From Corynebacterium capitovis DSM 44611 (lineage in GTDB: Bacteria; Actinomycetota; Actinomycetes; Mycobacteriales; Mycobacteriaceae): a stretch of 64,000 nucleotides of DNA. Numbering within the stretch: position 1 is the stretch's first letter; every line of letters starts with the position of its first letter. The notes beneath the pieces are model-generated. The model was given only the letters and a program-made list of their open reading frames with translations, did no database searches and was not told the DNA's origin. Made by a program: the position numbers and the translations under genes. Location of the stretch: the NCBI RefSeq assembly GCF_030440535.1, contig NZ_CP047117.1:1116001-1180000 (forward strand), read 5' to 3'. This document shows, one piece after another, positions 18,317 through 27,989 of the stretch.

Positions 18317-19627
18317 GTGTTACTAGCACTACAGATCGTCATCCTTCTCGGCGCCATTGTTCTCGGCGCACGCATGGGCTCCATTGCCATCGGCTTCGCC
18401 GGCGGCCTTGGGGTCCTTCTTCTCGGCCTGACCGGTATGAAGGTCACCGCCGATGACATTCCGTTCGACGTCATCGGCATCATCATGTGCGTCATCGCCG
18501 CCATCTCCGCGATGCAATTGGCAGGGGGCATGGATTACCTCGTCCAGCTCGCTGAGCGCTTCCTCCGCCGCAATCCCAGCCGGGTAACGCTGTACGCGCC
18601 AATCGTCACGTGGCTCATGACGGTGCTTGCCGGCACGGGCCACACCGCGTTTTCCACGCTTCCCGTCATCGTCGAGGTTGCCAAGGAAGGAAACGTCCGT
18701 CCATCGCGGCCCCTGTCCGTCGCGGTTATCGCCTCCCAAATGGCCATCGTCGCCTCGCCCATCTCCGCCGCGGTCGTGTTCATGGCCGCCACCCTTGAAC
18801 CCCTTGGAGTCGGTTACCTCCAGCTGCTAGCCGTCATGATCCCCGCCACGTTCTTGGCTATCTTCCCCACGGCGTGGTTGGCTAACCGTCTTGGAAAGAA
18901 CCTCCGGGACGACCCCGAGTATCAGAGGCGCGTGGAAGCGGGATTAGTTTCCCACCCGGCGCCGGCTTCCGAGTACGTCGCCCCGAAAGGCGCAAAGGCG
19001 TCGGTGCTCATTTTCGTCATCGCCATTGTCCTCGTGATGGCGTACGCCACGCTTATCTCAGATCAAGTGGGGCTGATTGCAAACCCAACCATCCCCCGCA
19101 ACGAAGCAATCATGGCCATCATGCTTGCGGCCGCTGCAGCGATCCTCCTAGTGACGCGCAGTTCGGCCGCCGAGATCCTCAACACCCAGGTGTTCCGTTC
19201 CGGCATGTCGGCGTCCGTGTGCGTGCTCGGTGTCGCGTGGCTGGGGACGACGTTCATCAACCACTACATCGCTCAAATCCAGGACATTTCCGGCGGCGTG
19301 CTCACCTCCCAGCCCTGGTTGCTTGCCGTTGTCCTCTTCTTCGCGGCGTCCCTGCTGTACTCGCAGGCCGCCACCGCAAAGGCCCTGATACCGGCCGCCC
19401 TTGCCATTGGGGTCAGCCCGCTGACGGCTGTGGCCGCCTTCCCGGCTGTGTCCGCGCTGTTCGTTCTGCCGACGTACCCGACGCTCCTCGCCGCCGTGGA
19501 AATGGACGATACGGGGTCGACGCGCATTGGCAAGTACGTGTTTGACCACCCGTTCATCCTGCCCGGTGTGGTCTGCATCGCGGTTGCCGTCATCCTCGGT
19601 TACGCGCTGGGAGCGATTGTAATCTAG
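18317..19627 (+). CDS. dcuA: Anaerobic C4-dicarboxylate carrier, DcuA/DcuB type
   Basis: A 436-residue inner-membrane antiporter for fumarate, succinate, malate and aspartate. It has about ten to eleven hydrophobic segments, starting LLALQIVILLGAIVLGARMG. Dcu family segments include RNPSRVTLYAPIVTWLMT, GTGHTAFSTLPVIVEVAKE, RPSRPLSVAVIASQMAIVASP and a C-terminal PTYPTLLAAVEMDDTGSTRIG. The neighbour aspA makes fumarate from aspartate, so aspartate uptake with succinate or fumarate export fits. AGAGGGAG before the GTG at 18317 is the ribosome binding site. A perfect inverted repeat lies at 18276-18296. Confidence 0.92.
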   Translation: MLLALQIVILLGAIVLGARMGSIAIGFAGGLGVLLLGLTGMKVTADDIPFDVIGIIMCVIAAISAMQLAGGMDYLVQLAERFLRRNPSRVTLYAPIVTWLMTVLAGTGHTAFSTLPVIVEVAKEGNVRPSRPLSVAVIASQMAIVASPISAAVVFMAATLEPLGVGYLQLLAVMIPATFLAIFPTAWLANRLGKNLRDDPEYQRRVEAGLVSHPAPASEYVAPKGAKASVLIFVIAIVLVMAYATLISDQVGLIANPTIPRNEAIMAIMLAAAAAILLVTRSSAAEILNTQVFRSGMSASVCVLGVAWLGTTFINHYIAQIQDISGGVLTSQPWLLAVVLFFAASLLYSQAATAKALIPAALAIGVSPLTAVAAFPAVSALFVLPTYPTLLAAVEMDDTGSTRIGKYVFDHPFILPGVVCIAVAVILGYALGAIVI

Positions 19628-19631
19628 ACCC

Positions 19632-21314
19632 ATGACTTCCGATGTTGAGATCGCACAGGCCCATGCTCTCGAGCCAATTACGGAGATTGCCCGCCGCGCC
19701 CATATCGCTGACGGCGCGCTGATCCCCATCGGGAGGCACATGGCCAAAGTCGACCCGGGGGAGGCCGGGCAGGCCGGGCAGGCCGCAGACACCGGAGCCC
19801 TACGACCGGGGAAGCTCATTCTGGTCACGGGTGTCTCGCCCACCCCGGCCGGGGAGGGGAAATCGACGGTCTTGATCGGGTTGGCTGATGCCGTCGCTAA
19901 GAAGGGCCTTAACGCTGTCGTCGCGATGCGGGAGCCCTCCCTCGGCCCCGTTATGGGGATGAAAGGCGGCGCGGCCGGTGGGGGATACTCCCAGGTCGTC
20001 CCGATGGAGAACATCAATCTTCACTTCACCGGTGATTTTCACGCCATTACCTCGGCCAACAACACGCTTGCCGCCCTCGTCGACAACCACATCCACCAGG
20101 GCAACCAGCTGGGCATCGACCCGCGGCGCGTGACGTGGCAGCGCTGCCTCGACGTCAACGACCGATCCCTGCGCAACGTCGTGGCGGGACTCGGGGGGCC
20201 GGCGCACGGGGTGCCCGCCGAGACTTCGTTCACCATCACCGCCGCCTCGGAGGTGATGGCGATCCTCTGCCTCGCCAAGGACCTGTCCGATCTGAAACGG
20301 CGGCTCGCATCCATCACGGTGGGGTTGACCTACGACGGCGACCCAGTGACGGCGGGTGATCTTGGGGCAGAGGGGGCGATGGCCGCGCTGCTCAAGGACG
20401 CCATCAAACCCAACCTTGTGCAAACCCTCGGAGGCACGCCGGCGTTCGTGCACGGCGGACCCTTTGCCAACATCGCCCACGGTTGTAACACCTTGGTCGC
20501 CACCCGCACGGCATTGAGCTGCGCGGATTACGTTTTTACCGAGGCCGGGTTTGGGTCCGACCTCGGGGCGGAGAAGTTCTTCGATATCAAGGCCAGGTGC
20601 GGCGACCTAGACGTGGCCGGTGCCGTGATCGTGGCGACGATCCGCTCCCTTAAGTACCAGGGCGAAGTACCCAAAGACCAGCTCACCCACGAAAACGTCG
20701 ATGCGCTCCGCGCGGGTCTGGTCAACCTCGAGCGGCACGTCGACAACGTGCGGAAGTTCGGCGTAACACCGATTGTCGCGTTGAACCTCTTCTCGGCGGA
20801 CACGGAAAACGAGCGGGAGTGCGTCCGGCAGTGGGCAGAAGACCGCGAGGTCACGTTCGCCGAAGTGACGGTATGGGCTGACGGCGGGGCGGGAGCGAGC
20901 GAGCTCGCCGACGTGGTCCTCGCCAACCTTGCCGAGGGAGCCTCACACCCCCTGTACGATCCGGCGGAAGGGGTGGAAAACTCCATTGCCACCATTGCGC
21001 GCGAGATTTACCGCGCCGGGGCGGTGCAGTATTCCGTCAATGCGCAGCGCGACCTAGCAACTCTGCGGAAAAACGGAATGGACACGCTGCCGGTGTGCAT
21101 TTCGAAAACGCAGTACTCCTTCTCAGATGACCCTGCGCGCTTGGGCGCCCCCGAAGGGCACGCGCTGCACGTGCGCAAGCTCATCCCCCGGACGGGGGCT
21201 GGCTTCATCCTCGCGCTCACCGGCGACGTGATGACCATGCCGGGCCTGCCGAAAAAACCTGCCGCGAATAACATCGACATTGACTCAGCCGGTGTCGTGA
21301 CCGGACTGTTTTAG
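19632..21314 (+). CDS. fhs: Formate--tetrahydrofolate ligase
   Basis: Makes 10-formyl-tetrahydrofolate from formate, ATP and THF, supplying one-carbon units for purines and fMet. The 560-residue protein has the P-loop TPAGEGKST, the GVSPTPAGEGK start, EPSLGPVMGMKGGAAGGGYSQ-like core and FTGDFHAITSANN, all family hallmarks. An Ala/Gly-rich insert near residue 45 comes from a duplicated nine-base unit (gccgggcag). The ATG at 19632 follows TAATCT (19620-19625) by six bases and no Shine-Dalgarno is seen. Together with the pyruvate formate-lyase genes at 48-51 kb it gives a source and a sink for formate. Its end overlaps the convergent nuclease gene by four bases. Confidence 0.96.
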   Translation: MTSDVEIAQAHALEPITEIARRAHIADGALIPIGRHMAKVDPGEAGQAGQAADTGALRPGKLILVTGVSPTPAGEGKSTVLIGLADAVAKKGLNAVVAMREPSLGPVMGMKGGAAGGGYSQVVPMENINLHFTGDFHAITSANNTLAALVDNHIHQGNQLGIDPRRVTWQRCLDVNDRSLRNVVAGLGGPAHGVPAETSFTITAASEVMAILCLAKDLSDLKRRLASITVGLTYDGDPVTAGDLGAEGAMAALLKDAIKPNLVQTLGGTPAFVHGGPFANIAHGCNTLVATRTALSCADYVFTEAGFGSDLGAEKFFDIKARCGDLDVAGAVIVATIRSLKYQGEVPKDQLTHENVDALRAGLVNLERHVDNVRKFGVTPIVALNLFSADTENERECVRQWAEDREVTFAEVTVWADGGAGASELADVVLANLAEGASHPLYDPAEGVENSIATIAREIYRAGAVQYSVNAQRDLATLRKNGMDTLPVCISKTQYSFSDDPARLGAPEGHALHVRKLIPRTGAGFILALTGDVMTMPGLPKKPAANNIDIDSAGVVTGLF

Positions 21315-22123
21315 TCCGCAGCGGACCCCGGCCAGCCGGGGTAAGCAGGCGGATGCCCGCCGAAGGCCGGGCACAGAGCTTGGAATGGGCACCACCCGCA
21401 CAGCTTCGAGGTGGTGGGGCGGAAGGTTCCCGAGGCGCCGTCGGCAAGGATCTTGTCCCACAGGTCGCCGAGGTCTCGCTCGAAATACTCCAGCTCCTCG
21501 CGCGAAGGGGCAAGGAAGAGCGAGTCCATCACCTTGAGGTACATCAGGCGAAGCTGGTTGGGGAGGACACCCGTTAGCCGCCAATACACGAGAGCATAGA
21601 ACCGCATCTGGAACTGCGCGGTTGCGGAGTAGCGGGGGGCGGGTTTCTTGCCCGTCTTGTAGTCAACGACCCGCACCTGCCCAGTAGGCGCGACGTCAAC
21701 CCGATCGATGAATCCGCGCACCGGTACGCCGTTGGGTAAAACGGCGTTGACGTACATTTCCTGCTCGGCTGAATCGAAACCCGCGGGGTTTTCCATGAAG
21801 AAGTAGCCGCGGATAAGTTCCCGGGCGGCGACGAAGAGCTCCATCTCATCGGCGATGGGGTCCGCGCACGTCGCGTCTTCGGCGCACATCTTCTCCCACG
21901 CGGGGCGAATGCGCTTCACCGCGGCTGGGTACGTGCGCTCGTCGCGCCGCCAGCCGTGCATCTCTTCAAGAACGGCGTGAACAAGGGTCCCCTTGACCTG
22001 AGCTTCGGTCTTATCCTCCGGAAGGCGGTCGATTGCCCGGAAGCGGTACAGCAGCGGGCACTGCTGATAGTCGTTTGCTCGAGAGGGTGAAAGCGCGAGA
22101 GGGCGGGGAAGCGGCGTAGACAT
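21311..22123 (-). CDS. RecB-family PD-(D/E)XK nuclease
   Basis: A 270-residue single-domain nuclease of the Cas4/RecB-C-terminal type. Active-site motifs are seen in order: a His in GTLVHAVLEEM, Asp in VRGFIDRVDV, and VVDYKTGKKP (the D-x-K core). One Cys near residue 22 (YQQCPLLYRF) and CGWCPFQALC at the C-terminus form the C-x(n)-CxxC-x5-C set that holds a [4Fe-4S] cluster in AddB and Cas4. No CRISPR array or cas genes are near, so a DNA-repair role is more likely. The M18 aminopeptidase gene is divergent from it. Confidence 0.92.
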   Translation of the reverse strand: MSTPLPRPLALSPSRANDYQQCPLLYRFRAIDRLPEDKTEAQVKGTLVHAVLEEMHGWRRDERTYPAAVKRIRPAWEKMCAEDATCADPIADEMELFVAARELIRGYFFMENPAGFDSAEQEMYVNAVLPNGVPVRGFIDRVDVAPTGQVRVVDYKTGKKPAPRYSATAQFQMRFYALVYWRLTGVLPNQLRLMYLKVMDSLFLAPSREELEYFERDLGDLWDKILADGASGTFRPTTSKLCGWCPFQALCPAFGGHPPAYPGWPGSAAD

Positions 22124-22148
22124 GTCCTTCTCATCTTAGAGTGGGGGC

Positions 22149-23342
22149 ATGAACCCGCGCGATTTCATCTCCTTCCTCTCAGCTAGCCCCAGCGCGTTCC
22201 ACGCGGCGGACGTTGTCGGGCAGACGCTTGTCGACGCCTCCTTCGCCCCCGATTCCGCCCTCACCCCCGGGGGACACGTCCTCGTCCGCGGGGGTGCGGT
22301 GCTCGCGTGGTGGGTGCCCGACAACCCACGCCCCCGCCTGCGCGTGGTCGGTTCGCATACCGATTCCCCGGGGTTCATGGCCAAACCCGACCCGCAAATG
22401 CAGCGCGAAGGGCTCAATCAGGTCGCGGTGGAGATATACGGCGGCCCGATCCTACACTCGTGGTTCGACCGCGACCTTGCCTTTGCCGGGCGGATTGCCT
22501 TAGCCGACGGCTCGCTACGCCTCGTTCATACCGACCCCGTCGCGCGGATCCCCAACCTGGCCATCCACCTGACGCGGCCGGATTCTGCGCCGCTGAACCG
22601 GCAGACCCACACCCAGCCCGTGCTGGGCACGAAAGAGCCCTTCCTCGAGGTGGTTGCGCGGGCGGCGGGCGTGGATGCGGGGGACATCATCGCGCACGAG
22701 CTGGTTTCCGCCGACACCCAGCGAGGTGAAATGCTTGACGAGCTGCTCGCCGCGGGGCGGTTGGATAACTTAAGCAGCGTTTGGGCGTCGTTAAGCGCGC
22801 TGCTCTCGGCGAAGGACTCTGCGCGTGACGTGCTCGTCCTCGCCGCGTTCAATCACGAAGAGGTGGGCTCGGCGTCACCGACGGGCGCGGGTGGGCCGCT
22901 CCTCGAGAGGATTGTGACGAAGCTGGCCGCATCCCTCGGGGACGTAGACGACGTTCTTTCTGATTCGCTACTCGTTTCCGCGGACGCCGCGCACGCGGCG
23001 CACCCGAACTACCCTGAGAAGCACGACCCCACCCACCGCCCGCGCTTGGGAGGCGGCCCGGTGGTGAAAGTCAATGCGAACCAGCGGTACGCCTCGGACG
23101 CTGCGACGGAGGCTGCGTGGATCCGGGCGTGCCGGGCCGCCGGCGTTCCGCACCAAACGTTCGTGGGAAACAACGACGTTGCCTGCGGTTCGACGATCGG
23201 GCCGATAGCGGCCACGCGCCTCGGGATTCCCACCGTGGACGTGGGCATTGCTCTGTTATCAATGCACTCCGCCCGCGAGCTGTGTTCGGTGCAAGACCTC
23301 GGGTGGTTCACAGATGCGCTGACGGCCTTCTACGCGGAGTAG
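22149..23342 (+). CDS. apeB: M18-family aminopeptidase
   Basis: Zinc-dependent cytoplasmic exopeptidase for acidic or neutral N-terminal residues; a 397-residue protein. Metal ligands are visible in VVGSHTDSPGF (His/Asp), ALLSAK...AAFNHEEVGS (Glu-Glu) and the C-terminal MHSARELCSV with the final His. RLDNLSSVWA and GNNDVACGSTIGPI are typical of the family. The ATG at 22149 has TAGAGT (22137-22142) six bases upstream and no Shine-Dalgarno, a leaderless pattern in the 25-base gap to the divergent nuclease gene. Confidence 0.94.
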   Translation: MNPRDFISFLSASPSAFHAADVVGQTLVDASFAPDSALTPGGHVLVRGGAVLAWWVPDNPRPRLRVVGSHTDSPGFMAKPDPQMQREGLNQVAVEIYGGPILHSWFDRDLAFAGRIALADGSLRLVHTDPVARIPNLAIHLTRPDSAPLNRQTHTQPVLGTKEPFLEVVARAAGVDAGDIIAHELVSADTQRGEMLDELLAAGRLDNLSSVWASLSALLSAKDSARDVLVLAAFNHEEVGSASPTGAGGPLLERIVTKLAASLGDVDDVLSDSLLVSADAAHAAHPNYPEKHDPTHRPRLGGGPVVKVNANQRYASDAATEAAWIRACRAAGVPHQTFVGNNDVACGSTIGPIAATRLGIPTVDVGIALLSMHSARELCSVQDLGWFTDALTAFYAE

Positions 23343-24218
<876 letters not shown>

Positions 24219-24227
24219 GAATAAACC

Positions 24228-25751
24228 ATGAACGACGCCGATTCCGCCTCCACCCAGAGCGGAATGGAACGGGAAATCCAGCGCGAAAACGCAGCTCTCC
24301 GGTCCCGAAACAAGAAGCTCGCCGAGCTGCTCAAAGCGAGCAGGGATAAACTCAGTGACCTCACCACACAGCTGCAGCAGCTCGAGGAGCCGGCGTCGAC
24401 CTACGGCGTGTACCTCGCCGCGGCGCGCAACCCCCACGAGGCGGATGTGTTCACGTCCGGCAGGCGCATGCGGGTCAAAGTGTCGCCCCTTATTGACCCC
24501 GGTGAGCTCCATCCCGGCATGGTGGTGCGCCTTGGCGATGGCACCGTCGTCGTCGAGCCCTGCGGTTTCGAGCGTTCGGGCCAGCTCGCAACGGTCGTAG
24601 AAAGAATCGGCGCCGACCGGGCAGTCGTCGCAGACCAGCAGGGCGGGGAGAGCCTCGTGTTGCTCGCCCAGCCGCTGCTGTCCACAGCCCGGGCCGGGGA
24701 CACCGTCGTGGTTGACACCCGCTCTGGGTTCGCCTTCGAGCGGGTTGACAAGACCGAGGTCAACCAGTTGTTTCTCGAAGAAGTACCGGACGTCACCTAC
24801 GCCGACATTGGCGGCCTCGACTCGCAGATCGAAACTATCCGCGACTCCGTGGAGCTGCCCTTTAGCAACCCGGAGCTCTACCGAGCGTACGACCTCACCC
24901 CGCCAAAGGGCCTCCTGCTCTACGGGCCTCCCGGGTGCGGCAAGACACTCATCGCGAAGGCCGTAGCGAACTCTCTTTCCGCGCAGATTGGCAGCGGCGG
25001 CACGACCCACTTCATCAACGTCAAGGGCCCAGAGCTTCTGAACAAATTCGTCGGGGAAACCGAAAGACGCATCCGCCTCATCTTCGAGCGCGCCCGCGAG
25101 ATGGCCTCGGATGGCCGCCCGGTCATCGTGTTTTTCGACGAGATGGAGTCCATCTTCCGCACCCGCGGCTCAGGCGTGTCCTCGGACATGGAGACGACGG
25201 TGGTGCCGCAGCTGCTCACCGAGATCGACGGCGTGGAGGGCATCGCCAACGTCATCGTCATCGGCGCGACGAACCGCGAGGAGCTCATCGACCCGGCGAT
25301 CCTCCGCCCAGGCCGGCTCGACATCAAAATCCGCGTCTCGCGGCCCACTCGCGAGGAGGTCCGCGACATCTTCTCCCGCTACCTCACCGATTCCGTCCCG
25401 CACGCGGAGCCCATCGCGGCGCTTATCGACGCCGCCGTCGACGCCCTTTTCGCACCTCGCCCTTTCGTCCGCCTCGAGCTCGTCGACGGCACCGCCGAGG
25501 TGCTCCACTACCGCGACTTCGTCTCCGGTGCGATGATCGCCAACATCGTCGATCGCGCCAAGAAGCTCGCTATCAAGGACCACATCGCGGGGGCGTCGAC
25601 AAGCGGGGTGACTGTCGAGCACCTGCGCGCCGCGGTGCGTGCCGAGCAGGACGAGAGCGAGGACCTGCCCAACACCGCGAACCCCGACGAGTGGGCGCGG
25701 ATCACTGGTCGGCGGGGTCGGCGCGTCGTCGCGGCGGAGGTGCTGGGGTAA
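24228..25751 (+). CDS. arc: Proteasome-type AAA ATPase ARC (Mpa)
   Basis: Hexameric AAA+ unfoldase that recognises Pup-tagged proteins. The 507-residue protein has an N-terminal coiled coil (about 10-60) that binds Pup, tandem OB folds (about 70-190), and the AAA domain with Walker A GPPGCGKT, Walker [10 protein letters not shown] and the second region of homology [18 protein letters not shown]. The C-terminus reads VVAAEVLG and lacks the QYL (HbYX-like) tail that docks mycobacterial Mpa onto the 20S core. This agrees with the absence of prcBA here. It is separated from dop by a 3.7-kb segment containing the pdx genes. Confidence 0.96.
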   Translation: MNDADSASTQSGMEREIQRENAALRSRNKKLAELLKASRDKLSDLTTQLQQLEEPASTYGVYLAAARNPHEADVFTSGRRMRVKVSPLIDPGELHPGMVVRLGDGTVVVEPCGFERSGQLATVVERIGADRAVVADQQGGESLVLLAQPLLSTARAGDTVVVDTRSGFAFERVDKTEVNQLFLEEVPDVTYADIGGLDSQIETIRDSVELPFSNPELYRAYDLTPPKGLLLYGPPGCGKTLIAKAVANSLSAQIGSGGTTHFINVKGPELLNKFVGETERRIRLIFERAREMASDGRPVIVFFDEMESIFRTRGSGVSSDMETTVVPQLLTEIDGVEGIANVIVIGATNREELIDPAILRPGRLDIKIRVSRPTREEVRDIFSRYLTDSVPHAEPIAALIDAAVDALFAPRPFVRLELVDGTAEVLHYRDFVSGAMIANIVDRAKKLAIKDHIAGASTSGVTVEHLRAAVRAEQDESEDLPNTANPDEWARITGRRGRRVVAAEVLG

Positions 25752-26074
25752 CGAATCAGAACGTGTAACGGTGTGCCGTTTACGACAATCGTTTTCAACT
25801 ATGCCTTGACATGACCCCCAAAAAAGAGTTGGCGTTAGGACATGAGGAAGTTCACACCGCTTTTTATTGATACCTGCCTGTCGTTTACACGGGCATCCGA
25901 AGCTGCAGCAGACGAAATCCCTGAATGTAACTGTCATTGACCTGCTAACTGGCGCAACAACTAACGCGGAGCGCCTGCAAGCGGGGCTTGACGCAGCCGG
26001 CGCTACTGCATCCGAACTTCTAGGGATTACTGCAGTTAGAGAAAACTGTGCTTAACGTGCACTGAGGAGGATTA
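25752..26074 (+). other. AT-richer intergenic stretch after arc
   Basis: 323 bases without a supported gene. A small hairpin (AACGG-TGTG-CCGTT, 25767-25780) follows the arc stop but has no T-tract. A TTGACA-like hexamer near 25805 and an A-run at 25818-25824 could belong to a promoter for the small gene at 26075. A 62-codon frame from a TTG (25867-26055) ends just before that gene; no ribosome binding site supports it. Base composition is visibly more AT-rich than the flanking genes. Confidence 0.5.
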
Positions 26075-26395
26075 ATGCGTAATAAGCTTCTAAAATCGTT
26101 TGTCGTTGTTCTTATAGTGGGAAGCCTTTGCGTAGCACTTTCCGACGGCCCGAGTAGTGCACTTGCGATCATCGGGTTTATCAGCATTGGCTTTTCGCTC
26201 GCATTGCTTGTCTTCGGTCTATCATGGCGGTCAGGCGAAAGCGTAGAAAATGTCGTACTGCCAGAAGAGGAACAACTCATCCTCAAGCGAGTTAAAGCGG
26301 AAGAGGGTCAGACTGCAGCCATTCGGGCTCTCCGCGAAAGCCGGCCAGGAATCAGCATCGTACAGGCCCACACTTTGATTGGCACCTTGCATTAA
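26075..26395 (+). CDS. Small membrane protein with helical C-terminal domain
   Basis: A 106-residue protein with a strong GAGGAGG ribosome binding site (26063-26069) and ATG at 26075. Two hydrophobic segments (about 9-25 and 28-50, ALAIIGFISIGFSLALLVFG) are followed by a charged region, VLPEEEQLILKRVKAE. The tail, TAAIRALRESRPGISIVQA, resembles the helix that ends the C-terminal domain of ribosomal protein L7/L12 (xxIKxLRExTGLGLxEAK), found in several small actinobacterial membrane proteins; that is a resemblance by eye only. Codons ending in A or T are frequent, unlike the neighbours, which suggests acquisition. Function unknown. Confidence 0.75.
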   Translation: MRNKLLKSFVVVLIVGSLCVALSDGPSSALAIIGFISIGFSLALLVFGLSWRSGESVENVVLPEEEQLILKRVKAEEGQTAAIRALRESRPGISIVQAHTLIGTLH

Positions 26396-26563
26396 TTTGT
26401 GTTGCTTGCGGCGACATGGCGCAAAAATTGATTACGTCGGCCGGTGGCACTGAAACATGGCGCTCGGTAAATGATAACTAGGCTTCAAGTCATTTCCTGC
26501 GAGCGCCGGTCCGCTTTGTTAATTAATTGCCGTTCGCATGCCTCCTACGCAATCGATGGAGAG
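26396..26563. other. AT-richer gap between the small membrane protein and pdxR
   Basis: 168 bases between two converging genes. It contains AATTAATT-type runs (near 26520) but no stem followed by a T-tract and no gene I can support. It continues the AT-rich composition of the stretch from 25752. Confidence 0.4.
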
Positions 26564-27919
26564 CTATCCCTCGCCTGGTATCTTCCTTATCGCGCCCATC
26601 GCGGCGTCGAATTCCCGCTGGCTCAGGTGCCCGAAGCTGATCAAGATCCCCTCCGGTGACTCGGCGTCGACGTGGCCGCATTCGAACCCTCCTGCATTGA
26701 GCCGGTTTTCGAACTCTTCCTGCGCTGCGCCGTCGCCGAACCGAACGAGCAGGTCGACGCCGAGGACCTCCTCTCGCTCGATTTCGGTGGCCCCATTCCG
26801 GCGCAACGCGGGCACAACCTGCGCGCTGACGATGTCTTTTCGCTCTGCAAGCCGCCTGTGCATGGCCCTGGCGTTGCGCCGCACGTGCCCGCCTTCGAGG
26901 AGGTTAGCGATGGCGTGTTGGGTGACGGGGGAGACCGGCATGCCGAGCATCTCTCGCGTCCGGCGCAGCGCCCCTACCGCCGTGGCGCCGGCAACGACGT
27001 AGCCCGCGCTGAACTGCTTGCTCAACAGCGTCGTGAACGTGCCCAGCGTGATCACGGTGGCGTCGGTGGAAAGCGTGGCCAAGGGCGGCTGCGGGGAGAT
27101 GCGGTAGCGCAGCTCGCTGTTGAAATCATCTTCGATGACAACCACCCCGCGGCTAGCCGCCCATTCGAGCAGTTCAGCGCGCCGCGGGGCCGGCATCGCC
27201 CCGCCGAGCGGGTAGAGGTGCGAGGGCGTTACCAACAGGGCGTCGAGGTCGTCCGGAAGCGCCTCGACCACAACCCCACGCGCGTCGGTGCGGCACGTCA
27301 CGGGCGTGTGTCCCGCGAGGGGGATGATCGTGCGCAGCCCGGGGTGGCCTGGGTCCTCCACACCCACGCGCAGGCTGCGGCCCAAGGACATGAGGATGAG
27401 CAGTAGGCCGTCGCGTGAACCGCCGGTCACGAGCACGGTGCCCGGGTCGACGGTGAGGCCGCGGGCGAGCCGGAGGTGCTCCGCGATGGCGCTGCGCAGC
27501 CTCGGCTCTCCCGACTTGTCGATGTCCCGAGCCGGGGCATCCGCGGCCTCCCGCCAGGCACGGCGCCACGCGGCGGTGCCGATCGTTCCGGCATGTCTGG
27601 AGGAGGGGCGCAAGGAGATTGTCCTTTGCTGCGAGGGGCGTGCGGGCGCGGGGGAGTGGGGCGCCACCGCTGCGCGGCGGGGCAGGCAGGGGTGCACGAC
27701 GGTCGGCGCGCCCTGCGCCGAGAGGAGGAAGCCCTCGGCGACGAGCTGGTCGTACGCGGCCACGACGCTGCCGCGCGAGACCCCGAGCTGGCGGGCGAGC
27801 TCGCGGGTGGAGGGCACCCTGTCGCCGGCGGCGAGCTTCCCGGAGCCGAACAGCGCGCGCATGCCGGTCGCGATCTGGTTCGGCAAGGAGGTTGGAAGGG
27901 AGCGATCGACGGTAAACAT
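26564..27919 (-). CDS. pdxR: PdxR, MocR-type regulator of PLP synthesis
   Basis: A 451-residue transcription factor with an N-terminal GntR-type winged helix (about 1-75: PSTRELARQLGVSRGSVVAAY) joined to a fold-type I aminotransferase-like domain (about 110-450). The PLP-site Lys is in LLSKQFSAGY, and GVVVIEDDFNSELRY holds the PLP-ring Asp. It is divergent from pdxS, the arrangement known for C. glutamicum and Listeria PdxR, which senses PLP and activates pdxST when vitamin B6 is short. I chose the ATG at 27919; a TTG at 27931 is in frame. Repeats in the shared promoter are probable operators. Confidence 0.93.
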   Translation of the reverse strand: MFTVDRSLPTSLPNQIATGMRALFGSGKLAAGDRVPSTRELARQLGVSRGSVVAAYDQLVAEGFLLSAQGAPTVVHPCLPRRAAVAPHSPAPARPSQQRTISLRPSSRHAGTIGTAAWRRAWREAADAPARDIDKSGEPRLRSAIAEHLRLARGLTVDPGTVLVTGGSRDGLLLILMSLGRSLRVGVEDPGHPGLRTIIPLAGHTPVTCRTDARGVVVEALPDDLDALLVTPSHLYPLGGAMPAPRRAELLEWAASRGVVVIEDDFNSELRYRISPQPPLATLSTDATVITLGTFTTLLSKQFSAGYVVAGATAVGALRRTREMLGMPVSPVTQHAIANLLEGGHVRRNARAMHRRLAERKDIVSAQVVPALRRNGATEIEREEVLGVDLLVRFGDGAAQEEFENRLNAGGFECGHVDAESPEGILISFGHLSQREFDAAMGAIRKIPGEG

Positions 27920-27921
27920 AA

Positions 27922-27968
27922 ACTGGTCCAAAATATTCGCGTCTTACTGGCCCTTGTAATCTACCAGT
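27922..27968. promoter_or_regulatory. Candidate PdxR operator between pdxR and pdxS
   Basis: Direct repeats ACTGGTCC (27922-27929) and ACTGGCCC (27946-27953) are 24 bases apart, and an inverted copy, CCAGT, stands at 27964-27968. MocR-type regulators such as PdxR bind spaced direct repeats in this position. A TAATCT -10-like hexamer for pdxS overlaps at 27957-27962. Confidence 0.5.
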
Positions 27969-27989
27969 TGCACATGCACCCTGGAAGGC

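Noticed and set aside
19759..19785. Short repeat gccgggcag inside fhs
   Set aside because: Only two to three units in a coding linker; adds a harmless Ala-Gly-Gln stretch and shows no other structure.
21311..22123. Cas4-type nuclease as a sign of a CRISPR locus
   Set aside because: No repeats, spacers or other cas genes nearby; the gene is a common stand-alone RecB-like nuclease in Actinobacteria.
25867..26055. 62-codon frame from a TTG ahead of the small membrane protein
   Set aside because: No ATG or GTG, no ribosome binding site and no recognisable product; kept only as a note in the gap entry.
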